A stretch of 64,000 nucleotides of DNA from Mytilus edulis (Eukaryota > Mollusca > Bivalvia > Mytilida > Mytilidae). The stretch spans positions 51,792,830 through 51,856,829 of the forward strand of contig NC_092344.1 in assembly GCF_963676685.1 (NCBI RefSeq). The letters are read 5' to 3'. Below, one piece after another: positions 1-10,900 of the stretch (position 1 is its first letter; each line of letters starts with the position of its first letter). The translations under genes and the position numbers were made by a program. The notes beneath the pieces were generated by a model. It saw only the letters and a program-made list of their open reading frames with translations, was not told the origin of the DNA and made no database searches.

Positions 1-474
1 GTTCATTAAACTACAGATAAATTCAGATTTATTGAATTGTCATCATAATATTTCTTGACATCATGAAGCCCAATTTAAGCCACTTTGAAAAGGTATCAAA
101 CCTTTAAAAGTAGTCCGTGAAAATGTTTGATTCAGTATATTTTATAAAAATATTTGAAACTACCAAGAAATCATGCATGCAAGGGTCGGGCATACTTCAA
201 GAAATGTTTATTTGTTTATTTATTATGAGGGGGGGAACTATCAAGATATACCCTGCATATACTCAAGCATACATGGAAATAATTATTTAATGTTCTGAAA
301 ATATTTAATAAAACAACGACATGAACTATTAATATGTGATTTTAATTACTGTCATCACAATCTTTATTGGGTTTATCAACTTATTTATGGCTTATGTCAC
401 ACCTTTTGTTTGTTACCTTATAATTGTTTTCAGACGTGTCAGATTATGTCCGGTAATTAATATACAAAATAATC
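1..474. other. AT-rich anonymous DNA
   Basis: No open frame, RNA gene or clear repeat is visible. It contains a short G run (about 227-236) and poly-T/poly-A stretches only. Confidence 0.5.
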
Positions 475-505
475 TGAATGAATGAATGAATGAATGATCT
501 TTATT
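475..505 (-). repeat. Tetranucleotide tail plus poly(A)-signal-like motif, probable LINE 3' end
   Basis: A (TGAA)n run is followed by ATCTTTATT. Read on the minus strand this is AATAAAGAT followed by (TTCA)n. That arrangement, a polyadenylation-like signal followed by a simple tetranucleotide tail, is typical of CR1/L2-type non-LTR retrotransposon 3' ends. If so, the truncated element body lies to the right (about 505-800). No reverse-transcriptase coding sequence is present. Confidence 0.4.
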
Positions 506-821
506 CTCAACCCAAATACATAGTTAAAGAGTTAAGATATAGCATGTGTGAAATATCAATTAATATGATAAATATTTACACCAAAGATAAATAAAGTTAG
601 CTCTTTCCCTTATTTTCTAAAAACTTATAAATCATTCAATCTTAATGTGTGTTTTTTAATTATTATTATTAATTTCAACCAGGATTTCTATAGTAGGAAC
701 TATGGTCATTTCACGTTTTTGCAATAAATTAATTGATGTTTTAAAAGATGAGATCACATTTTATTTTAAATCTGACATAATTCTTTTTCAAAATTAAAAA
801 GTGAATAGCATTTTTATTTGG

Positions 822-1787
822 TCCTGTCCTTGTCAAGGTTTGTCCTGTCATTGTCAGTGTTGGTCAGGTCACATTACAGCAAGCTTTTAAAAAAATTTTC
901 CTATATTATTCCTATTTTTATGTATAAAATAGTTACATCTGACTATATCACAAATTTCAGAAAAATATTTTTTAGAAATAAAAAGTAATTAGCAATTTCA
1001 TCTGGTCCTGTCATTGTCGAGGTTGGTCCTGCCAGTCAGCGATGGTCATGTCACTTTTAAACTTTCTATATTTTTTTATAACATTTATTTTTCAAAATAT
1101 GACATGTTATTTTATATTTCAAATCTGAGAGAATTCCTTTAAAAAATAAAAAAAAGTTATTAGCATTTTACTTTGGTCCTGTCATTGTCGATGTTGGTCA
1201 TGTCATTATCAGAGTTGGTCATGTCATTATCAGAGTTGGTCATGTCACGTTTTCTAAAGTTTCTTACAATTTTTTTTAATTTTTTTTCTTAAATCTATTT
1301 ATCAAATGATGAAATCTTATTATATATCAAATTTCAGAAAAATATTTTGAGAAATAAAAGAGAAATTAGCAATTTCATCTGGTCCAGTCATTGTCGAGGT
1401 TGGTCCTGTCAAGCAGCGATGGTCATGTCACGTTTTCGAAAGTTTTTGAAAATAAATCTATATTTTTTATAACATTTTGGTTTCAAAATATGACATACCA
1501 TTTTATATTTCAAATCTGAGAGAATTCCTTTGAAAAACAAAAAAGTTATTAGCAATTTGATTTGGTCCTGTCATTCTCGATGTTGGTCCTGTCATTATCA
1601 GAGTTGGTCATGTCACGTTTTCTAAAGTTTCTTACAAAACTTTTAAATTTTTTTCTTAAATCTATTTATCAAATGATGAAATCTTATTATATTTCAAATT
1701 TCAGATCAATCCTTTGCGAAATGAAAAAGTTATTAGCATTTTTCATTTGGTCCTGTCATTCGGTCCTGTCATTCGGTCCAGTCAATA
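822..1787. repeat. Tandem array with alternating ~185-bp monomers (higher-order ~380 bp)
   Basis: The motif GGTCCTGTCATTGTCGAKGT starts near 822, 1003, 1175, 1380, 1564 and 1749, each followed by GGTCATGTCAC and a T-rich spacer. Monomers alternate: those at 1003 and 1380 share a CAGCGATGGTCATG variant, and those at 1175 and 1564 share TTATCAGAGTTGGTCATG. This gives a two-monomer higher-order unit of about 380 bp. The last unit decays into three 14-bp repeats (GGTCCTGTCATTC). The array ends about 100 bp before the inferred CENP-P start codon. Short open frames inside it are not genes. Confidence 0.8.
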
Positions 1788-1837
1788 GTGTAACCCAAAT
1801 TTCGTGTGTAGTATCAAGAACGTAACGGAAATAAAAA

Positions 1838-1872
1838 CGCGGGAAGTTTGGAATAAACCTTTTGAGTTTGAA
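1838..1872 (+). promoter_or_regulatory. E2F-like and CHR-like motifs upstream of CENP-P
   Basis: CGCGGGAA (1838-1845) matches the reverse complement of the E2F core TTCCCGCG, and TTTGAA (1867-1872) matches the CHR core (TTYGAA). They lie about 45 and 18 bp before the inferred ATG at 1890. Cell-cycle genes, including kinetochore genes in vertebrates, are commonly controlled by E2F/DREAM through such sites. The assignment here is inference; both motifs are short and could occur by chance. Confidence 0.3.
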
Positions 1873-1889
1873 AGACAAATTTGTGTGCA

Positions 1890-1936
1890 ATGATTGTTAC
1901 TGAAAATCAACAAACTACGTATGAAGAGAAGGACAG
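1890..1936 (+). CDS. CENPP: CENP-P exon 1 (start codon)
   Basis: ATG at 1890 has a purine at -3. The exon encodes MIVTENQQTTYEEKD plus two bases of codon 16, and is followed by donor GTATGA. It was chosen because its phase (AG|A) fits the acceptor at 6983 and it sits next to E2F/CHR-like motifs. It carries no conserved motif, so another first exon is possible. Confidence 0.5.
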
Positions 1937-4900
1937 GTATGAATTAAACAAAATTGAGATTTAGTAAACAAACAAACAAACCAACAAACAAACAACAAGT
2001 GTTTTAAATAGGAATATTTAAAGTTAAAGAGAAAGTAAACATAAACATAATTTTGCCTTTTGCCTTGGAAAGTGTACCTGGAGCGACCTCAAATAAAGAT
2101 TACTTTACCTTAATGACACTTGTTTCTGTCAAAAGGTCATGTGGGGTTAACATGGTTTTCGTTACACACCTGTGTAACTTAAACAGCTTTACAACTGTGA
2201 ACGTAGCTTTAATCCAATGTCTGTTACTATTGTTAGTCTGACAGTCCAGGACTGAATAGTCTACTGTCAGACTGTCCATTATAAATCCGACAGTTAAACT
2301 TTCATCGTTGGACAGAAGTTATTCTTAATAATCTGATAATACTGTTCTTCAGGATATACTGGATCTTTTCTTCACATAATTATATAAGCTTTTATAAAAT
2401 AAAAGAGGGTAGGAATGCCCTTAATTTACTGTCAGGCGTCAAAGTTTCAAAATGCGGTCAAACAGTCATTTTCAGCTACTGTTAGCATCGAATTGGCTGG
2501 AACCATATATAATAGTCCCAAAAATGGGTTAAAAATTTTACTGAGATTTATCAAAACTCAAATAATTATGGTTACCGTTATTTATGGGAAAAAATTAACA
2601 TGATTTGTCAACATCAGTATAATTTTTAATCATCTAAAAGAAAGGATAAATATTTGTCCCGCAACAGAAATTACCGTTAACACATTTGGTATGAGTTTTT
2701 AACATTTATTCGTCATGAAGATACCCCCATACACCAATGTCATTATTGCTATTTGTCTGCCATTACCATGATTACTGGACATCAAACGAGTTCCTATAAA
2801 ATTTTGACTTCATAATAGAATATATCTGATGCCACATAGGAAAAGTGATTGTTGTATGGCAAAACTTTTAGGAATTTCTCAATGCTCTTCAACTTCGTAA
2901 TTTATTTTGCCTTTTAAACATTTTTTGATTCGAACATCACCACTGTGTCTAAACCACACCGGCAGAATTTGATCGGACTCGATAGTATCTAACATCCGGC
3001 ACAATGACGGAACATCAATAGACAGAAGAAAGATAGGTTTCTCCTTATTTTCTTATTTTTTTAATGATATCGAAGAATATATATACATAAACAACTATTT
3101 TCTATTGTGATATGCAATATTTTCTACAACCGTTCTATATTAACGGAGAAATAAGTCAAAATGCATGTCAAAATGACGAATTGAGTGAACCTTGCCTCGA
3201 AATTGTTTAATTTCTCTTTAAATTGTTCACATTGTACGGAAAGAAAGGTACGGGAAGATAGATACTGACACAGAGATTGAAAAACTAGTCATTATGAGCA
3301 TCTCAATACTTGTATTTATGTGTATGGAACGAAAGAAATAGGTCATGTCAAATAAAAATACACCGGTTTCGTCATTGTTGTTTACTACACAACACCCGGT
3401 TTCGTCTATATATATCACCCGGTTTTTTATATTTTTTTAAAACCAACAATTAATGAAAAGCAACGTTAACACGGATCTGAACATTGTCTTTCGAAAGAAA
3501 TTAAATATATATGTATTATAAAGTAAACTTGGCGTGTTTACATTTATTTACATAGGTAATTATAGTACTACACATTTTCCTAATGAAAGTCGTATCCGTT
3601 ATTTCACTGATCTTCAAACTAATTTTAAATGGAATATAAATACTCAATAGCAAACACTGATATCTAATTATTTTTTTAACATTAACATTATGATATTTTT
3701 TATATATAGGTTTTGAGATACATCGCAGTATGTGACCCCCCCTTTTTTTTTTACAAAGAAAACCTAATTAACGCTTAAAAAACAAAATTTAAAACATCAC
3801 CTTAAAGTATGCAGAAGTTAAGATTTATATTACTAAGAAGTGTGTAAAGTTTGATGCAATAATGATAAATCATTTTGAGATATGGCGCGACATGTTAACA
3901 AAAAAAACACTCCTGTTTTACTTACAAAGTTCTGTAACTCAAAAAGATTTAATTTGATTTTCACTAAAAGGTTTACAAATCATTTGACCATTTCAAGAAA
4001 TAACTTTGTTAAGTTTCATGAAAACTAGATAAGCTCAAGTTACGGTGCGACATGTTTACGCTGGACATAAAGATAGACGGATAGCTAGACGGACGGACCG
4101 AATGACTGATAGATGGAGGAACGGACGGATGGAAGGACGGACGGACGGACAGACGGGTGTATACAATAATACGTCCTGTCAAAATTGGGACGGGCGTGTA
4201 AAAACGCAAAGAAATGAAAAAAAACTCGTAATTAAAGGTCAATAAGTTTTATTAGGATATCGGCCAAGTCGATTTATTTGTATATTTGTCTGCCTTATCA
4301 TTTTCCTATATAACTTTTATATATATTTGAGAAAAATGTATAGAAATCGATAAAAAGAACTTGATATTCGGCATGTATTATAATAAACATAATCCAACTC
4401 ACATAATCCGATTTCCCGGGTATCCCTGTTTTCTCATTTCTTACAATATTTTAATTCGGTATACACTTTATAAGATAAGTGGTGAATCTAGATGACGTAT
4501 AGGTTGCACGCCCCGACCCCACCTTCGGTTGCCAAAACTATATTGATTCCTGTATTTAACGATTTTGTAAAGCAAAAAATAATCAAAATATTGTTCGACT
4601 CGCTACGCTCGGCGGTATGTAAAGGTTGTTCGAAATACGCCCACTTTGAAATAAACTGAATCCGTCTGTCCGTATATATTGTCAAAATATATTGACCAAC
4701 GTCAGTGTACGATCACCATAACACAATGGCGACAGTACAGACTCGGTTTTTTTAATAATGTTAACAAAATAATTATTATTGAATTTTATCGATGACCTGA
4801 GACTATTATACTAATTTGTACATAGCAGTATAGTTACAATTAGTGATAAATAAATTTTATTTTAATGCATGGTAGTTGTAATCCTACATTCATTTTCTAT

Positions 4901-7900
4901 GTCGATTATGCATGCATATACATTTGTCTTATTATCAACGTTTATCCTTAAGAAGATTTATTTTTAACGATGGTAGAAAAGATTACATACATGGAATGAT
5001 TAGATTACTTATAAAGGTGTCCATTCTTTTGTGCGAGAAAATCACATATCAATTGTGTGTTTCGATTTTTAAGACCGTAAACTTTAGTTTCAAGTTTAAA
5101 CATGTTCAACATATTTTCCCATAACTCATATAGAAAACGCATATTTAGAGAGCTTTAATCTCAATATGCTGTTAAAAAAGTTCGGAATGCAAAGTAAAAT
5201 TAAAATATTTGTGTTCTATAAGAGTAGGAATTTGCTTATTATTTATTTGAATCTGAGACTCATATAAATAATAAGCCGCTGTCCGGTGAAGGAACTTGTT
5301 TTCGAACGACCCACAAAACTCATTTTGAACGCTGAAGTTAAATAATCAATTATAATGTAATGCGATTATGATTTTTTTTATTTGACCAAACCGGGTTATG
5401 CATTTTAAAATCTACGACGAAACCGGCCAGTTCCATTTTGACATGACCCATTTCTTTCGTTCCATACACAGAGTTACAATTATTGAGATGCTCATAATAA
5501 CTAAATTTGCAATCTCCGTGTCAATATCTATCTTCCCGTACCTTTCTTTCCGTACAATGTGAACAATTTAAAGAGAAATTAAACAATTTCGAGGCAAGGT
5601 TCACTCAATTCGTCATTTTGATGTGCATTTTTACTTATTTTTCCATTAATATAGAACGGTTGTAGAAAATATTGCATATCACAATAGAAAATAGTTGTAT
5701 GTGTATTTATATTCTTCGATATCATAAAAAAAATAAGAAAATAAGGAGAAACCTAGCTTTCTTCTGTCTATTAATGTTCCGTCATTGTGCCGGATGTTAG
5801 ATACCATCGAGTCCGAACAAATTTTGCCGGTGTGGTTTAGACACAGTGATCACTGATGAGTCTTTTGTAGTCGAAATGCGCACCTGGCGTGACTGTAAAA
5901 TTTTAGTCCTGGTATCTACAATGTATGATGATTTATATATAAAAAGTTCAAGCAGTACATATTTTCAGGTCAAGTGTGTATTGCAACCCTCATAATTGTA
6001 TACAGTTTGGCAATCAATGATAAAAACTTCTCATTATATCGGCAGATGCATCAGTAGCATGAATGATGCAAATCATGTGAATTAAGGTGGTACCTAACAC
6101 TACAGGGAGATAACTCCGTAAAATCAGCTAAACGTTTTAATAACGTTGTGTTGTTAGGGGAATATTAAGCTTCTCAATGATCAAAATTAGTGTTTGTCAA
6201 ACTGCTATATAACCAGTGTAACTTTTCTGATAAATTGGTTGGTTTAATTTTTTTGAATTTTTTATATTTTGGTCAAAGGGTCAAAGTAAATGCTTTGTAA
6301 AAATTTTATGAAAATTAAACGAGCCAAATTAATTTTATTTAAAGTGTTGGGTACCACCTTTAGACAAATATAAGATAGAAAAGCACAGGTGTGTCAAACT
6401 GCAGGCACTCAGAAAGCAACCAATTAACTTCAAAAGGGGGAGGGGGTATGGTGTTTTGTCAGTGTCTAAAAAAAAATCATGCCTTTTTTTCCCGTTTTAT
6501 CACGCTATCAATCAAATTATTTATTTCAAAATTTATCAATAAAAGGTTATATGCATGATATAGCAATAAGCTGGATTCAGAATGTTTTTATTTTGAAAGG
6601 GGAAGTCAATAACAACTGACAAACTCAAACATTATCAACCAACAAAAAGAGGGGAAAATATCTGACATATTCCTGACTTTGGTACAGACATTCTGAAAGT
6701 GAAATGGTCGGTTAAATCTGGTTTTATGGCCAGCTTAACCTCCCTCTTGTAAGGCAGTTATTTATAGTTTGGTTATAAATTTTAGCCATTCAAGTACAGA
6801 AAGTATATAAAACATATTCAATTTTTTTTTAAGTTGAAAGATCATGTGATTTTGAAAACTCCTTGATATAGTATTTCTACTCATTAAATTTTTTATCTCA
6901 AAGTGAAAGAAGAATATTTTATTTGAAATAAAGATTAAAATGTACATGATACATAGCTGTAAGTAATGTTTGTTCTTTTTAAGATTTTCAGAAGAAATAG
7001 ACATCCCACATGTCCCAGCAGAACAAAAATCAGCATCCCATAAAAGTTTGATCCAGATTACACAAGAAAAAGAAATAAGTCAGCTTGAAGAAGAGATCAA
7101 AAGTTTAGAAAAGCTGCTTAAACAAAGAAAAGAATTACTAAACAAGCATTTTGAAAAAAAACAGTGAGTTTTTTTGTTAACAGTACATAACATGAGTGGA
7201 TTTATTGTGTGTATTTGTGTATCATGTGTATTAAACCATGGAAATGCTATGACTTTTCTTGTAATTATTGACATGACTGCAGATAGCCTGATATAGTTCT
7301 TGCTCAGTTTTTGTGTTGGCTGTAACTGTTGGTTCAATCCCAGACTAATTTGAGTCAAAGACTTGAAAATGATATTTCCTGCATCTCTGCATTGAATTTA
7401 GCATTTAGGAGTACTTGTAAGCAAAATTATTCTCCAAGCAGAGTTAGTACTTGTAATGTGTGCAGTTAGGGTTTCAAGTCTTTCTGCAAACTGTTTCTTA
7501 GTGATTCATGATCAGTATCAATGGTTTTATATTACAAATACATGTAGCAGATTTATGTGTTCTCTGAAAAACATGTTATTCAGACATTATGCAGCCTTAA
7601 TTAACAAACAATACTATTTTGCTGTGTGCTATTTTATTGTATGGCAAGTAAATGTTTCTATGCATTAAAAAGACTACACTAGCTATAGATGCATTGTTCT
7701 TTAAGTTACATGCTTAGAAATACAAAAAAAATGAGGAGAAAAAAGTTCCTTATCTTACAAATGTACCAATAAATGTGCATATCTTTCTTTCAATACATTA
7801 TGCACAATTTAAAGAGAAATAAAACATATTCAAACTCTAGGTATTAGTTTGCCTGGCATTTTTACTTATTTTTATATTATTACTCCATTGATCTAGAACA

Positions 7901-10900
7901 GTTGTAGACAAGGTAAATTTCGTTAATTCTCACAATTTACCACTTTTACTTTAAAGTTAATATCAAAATTTCCTAAAACCTAGAAAAATTAAAAGTATAA
8001 TCTATTTTTTTTTTATAAAATGTGTTATTTCTTTTGAGTTACATTTATGTTAATTTTCATGCATATCAATATAATTGAAATAATTTTGTTTATAGCAATG
8101 TTGATAAATCCCCTAAAACAGTAGAAGATTACAAAGAGGAATGTGAAGATATTCAAAGGAAGGTTAGTGAAAACAAAGATAAAATGGAAACATCCTTAAT
8201 ATATCTACTATCTCATGCAGCTACAAATTTAAGTATTACTGCTTTTTATGCCACTTTTATAAGTGGAGGGGGTACAATTTGTTCTGCTTTTTCAGGATTT
8301 GATTAATGCAAACATTCAGTATATTTAAAAAAAACAAACTTGATTGATGTATTTGACAGTTCATCAGACCACCCTTAATGCCAATCTCTTTAAAAAAAAA
8401 ACCACTACAAAGACGCAATAAAAGTCAAACATCACATATAGTCCAGATAGTCTGACTTGATACAGACACATAAAGTAGAAGGGTTCAACCAGTTTAACAA
8501 TGGTTTAATACAAATCTCACGTTTTGCCTATCTAGACATTGTATTTCTAAAAGTAAAATGCATATTAAAAAAAGCACAGTCCAGATTTCTATGGGATGAC
8601 CACTAACTTTAACAAAGAAATAATAAAAAAAATCATCATTTGGAAAGCATAGCCAAACTTAGCTCACTAGTCACTACTACAGGAAGCTCGAGTCAGGGTA
8701 CATGTAATAGTAGATATTGGTTAAATACTGCTACAGGGTACTAAAAAAAGTTAATCTAATACTTGTAACTGGTGTAATTTTTCATCAAGAAATATACTTT
8801 TTATACAATACAAGCAAGCAGAGAGGTTATTATTCATTAATCATGCTTTCTTTGCATAACTCTTACCATGACTATTATAAATCATAGACAATTTAAGGTA
8901 ACAGCAAATATAATTTTGTGCTTTGTAGATTGAACTAACAACAAAATTAGCAGGAATATCAATTCAAGAGCTGACCCATAATCCCTTAAAATCAGGTATT
9001 TTTACTAGGATAGGTACTTGGAGTTGTCATATATTAGGCAAAAAGTAAAATATAAATCTCAGTTGTAATTGACTCATATGAACATTATTGAGTTTAAACA
9101 CTTTTGATTTTCATGTTGTTGCTATAAAGCTAGTTATTGCTGTTATTACATGTACATACATTTTGAAATTACTGATAACTAGAGTGCCCATGTCCACCAA
9201 TCACTGGAAATGTCAAAGATCAAGATTACAAAATTGGAAGCAACTTCTCTACAGTCTGACACATGCTCAAGTTATTTATATTCTACCAACAAAACAGAAA
9301 CAATTTGGTACTGTATTCTTGACATTTTCTAAAACATGAATAAGTTTTTTCTCTGTTGTAAAAAGCAAGATATCCTGGAATTTTCGAGTGCTACTTTTCA
9401 TTCTTGTGTTATTTTATTGTTTTTGAGGACTCATATGGCAATAACACAATGTTGTTAACACTAAAGGGTAATTTATTGCTAAAAAAAATGTGAATGTTTG
9501 TTCTTTCTGTAACATATTGTCTATACTGTATTTAGTTCTATGTAGTGTGCCAACTGTTTTTATGTTAATTTTATTTTAGGTGATATTGTACGATATAATC
9601 TAAAGGGACAGTGTATGGACATCTTATTTAAAGTAGAGTTTGAATGCCTAGAAACTGTAAGTGAAATCATTTTTTGTGAATACGTTTTGAATGCTATTGG
9701 TATTATATATATTTATTTATTAACGTGATTATTTTTCCATTTTTGCCTGTTTGCATATGTTTTTTTAACTATTTTTTTTTGTATCTTTGTTGCTTGTTAT
9801 CAAGCTTTATTGCCTTGTTGATTTTAATATTCAACATCATACAATAGAAGTATTATATTGACAGTAACCATTTCTACCCTACTTCAAAAGTTACAACCTT
9901 GTTGCTGCCTGTCATTAAATGTCATGTTAAATAACTTGAAACATTGTATATTTTCATGAAACAGCTTTTTGGTCCATATATGTGTGCTGCACATTATCAT
10001 AAATTCAAGAAAAACAGTCTGACAATGGTAACATGTGCGATATCTGGAATAAATAGACCATGTATGCTTACTTTATATATTTTTCAGTTGTGAGTGAATA
10101 CTGTTTGTTTAATGTCTAGTCTGCTAATGGCAAACATTTCATGCATATTCATTTAGTTAATTAATTAAGCTTATTTAAATTAGAACTAAAATAAACTGAA
10201 TTATGTATTAAAGAATTTAAAGTTTTAGCTCGTAAACCAAGGATGGTTTAATATTATGATTATAAGCCTAAACCCCAAATATTAATCCTGAAAACATGAA
10301 TGTGCCGTGCTTCCCCTTCTTCCATTAACCCTCATAACTTTCATGTTTAGTACATAATTTATTTAAAAAAAAGGTAAATTGCATGTTGTGATATATGGGC
10401 AGATATGGACCATAATTTGCTATTGGGCTCGTTTCCTATAACGATAGAAAAGTGATAAAAATGTGTATTACTGTAAGAAAAGTTGTAACTACATCTAAAG
10501 ATGCCTTTATTTTTATCAACATACAAGTGTATGCTACTCTTCCCTAGAAAAAAAATTGAAATTAACAAATTTCAAAGATTATACGACAGTATTTTTGTGT
10601 CGTTTCTTGCGTTACTTTTCGCTTCCGAAGTGCATAACGCTGACTGATTTATAGATAATCGTCACCGGCAAATTCGTAACTTTTGCTTTCAAATAATAAA
10701 GAACATCGACCAATAAGAATAGTCAGAAGAAAATGCCGAGAACTATAAGTATTTCTGTAGCAGGTGTAAGAACACTAGCGTTACTTTGGTTTCCAATTTC
10801 GTAACGCAAATTTTAGATGATGTAATCTGCTTTGTTGTAATAGAATTCTTTATAACAATATGCAAATATGAACTCTCGCGAGATGTTCAAACAGGTAAAT

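Larger units (their letters stand above)
2941..5848. mobile_element. 2.9 kb non-autonomous DNA transposon, Transib/RAG-like termini
   Basis: Both ends begin CACTGTGTCTAAACCACACC when read inward. The element is flanked by a perfect 5-bp duplication ATCAC (2936-2940 and 5849-5853). The terminal inverted repeats are about 460 bp; 57 of the first 60 bases are identical. A 5-bp duplication and a CACWRTG-type terminal heptamer are hallmarks of Transib/ProtoRAG transposons (the RAG signal heptamer is CACAGTG, as read at the right end on the + strand). The interior has no transposase frame, only AT-rich DNA and a GGAC minisatellite, so it would need transposase in trans. CACTA elements also start CACT(A/G) but make 2-3 bp duplications, and 3 bp does not match here. 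Superfamily assignment is inference; the insertion itself is well supported. Confidence 0.8.

Noticed and set aside
822..1787. Possible CRISPR-like array
   Set aside because: Repeats are long (about 185 bp), diverged, with no unique spacers of constant length, and the context is eukaryotic; it is a tandem satellite-like array.
2941..2985. True V(D)J-type signal with nonamer
   Set aside because: Only a heptamer-like sequence is present; no ACAAAAACC-like nonamer at 12 or 23 bp spacing.
4009..4245. Overlapping open frames on both strands
   Set aside because: Produced by the GGAC minisatellite inside a transposon; the proteins are low-complexity artefacts.
2941..5848. CACTA (EnSpm) classification from the CACTG start
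   Set aside because: CACTA elements make 2-3 bp duplications; the adjacent 3-mers (CAC and ATC) differ here while 5 bp match exactly.
6992..7163. CENP-P exon 2 starting at the AG at 6991
   Set aside because: That acceptor leaves the wrong phase with the only plausible first exon; the AG at 6983 keeps the whole model in frame (945 nt).
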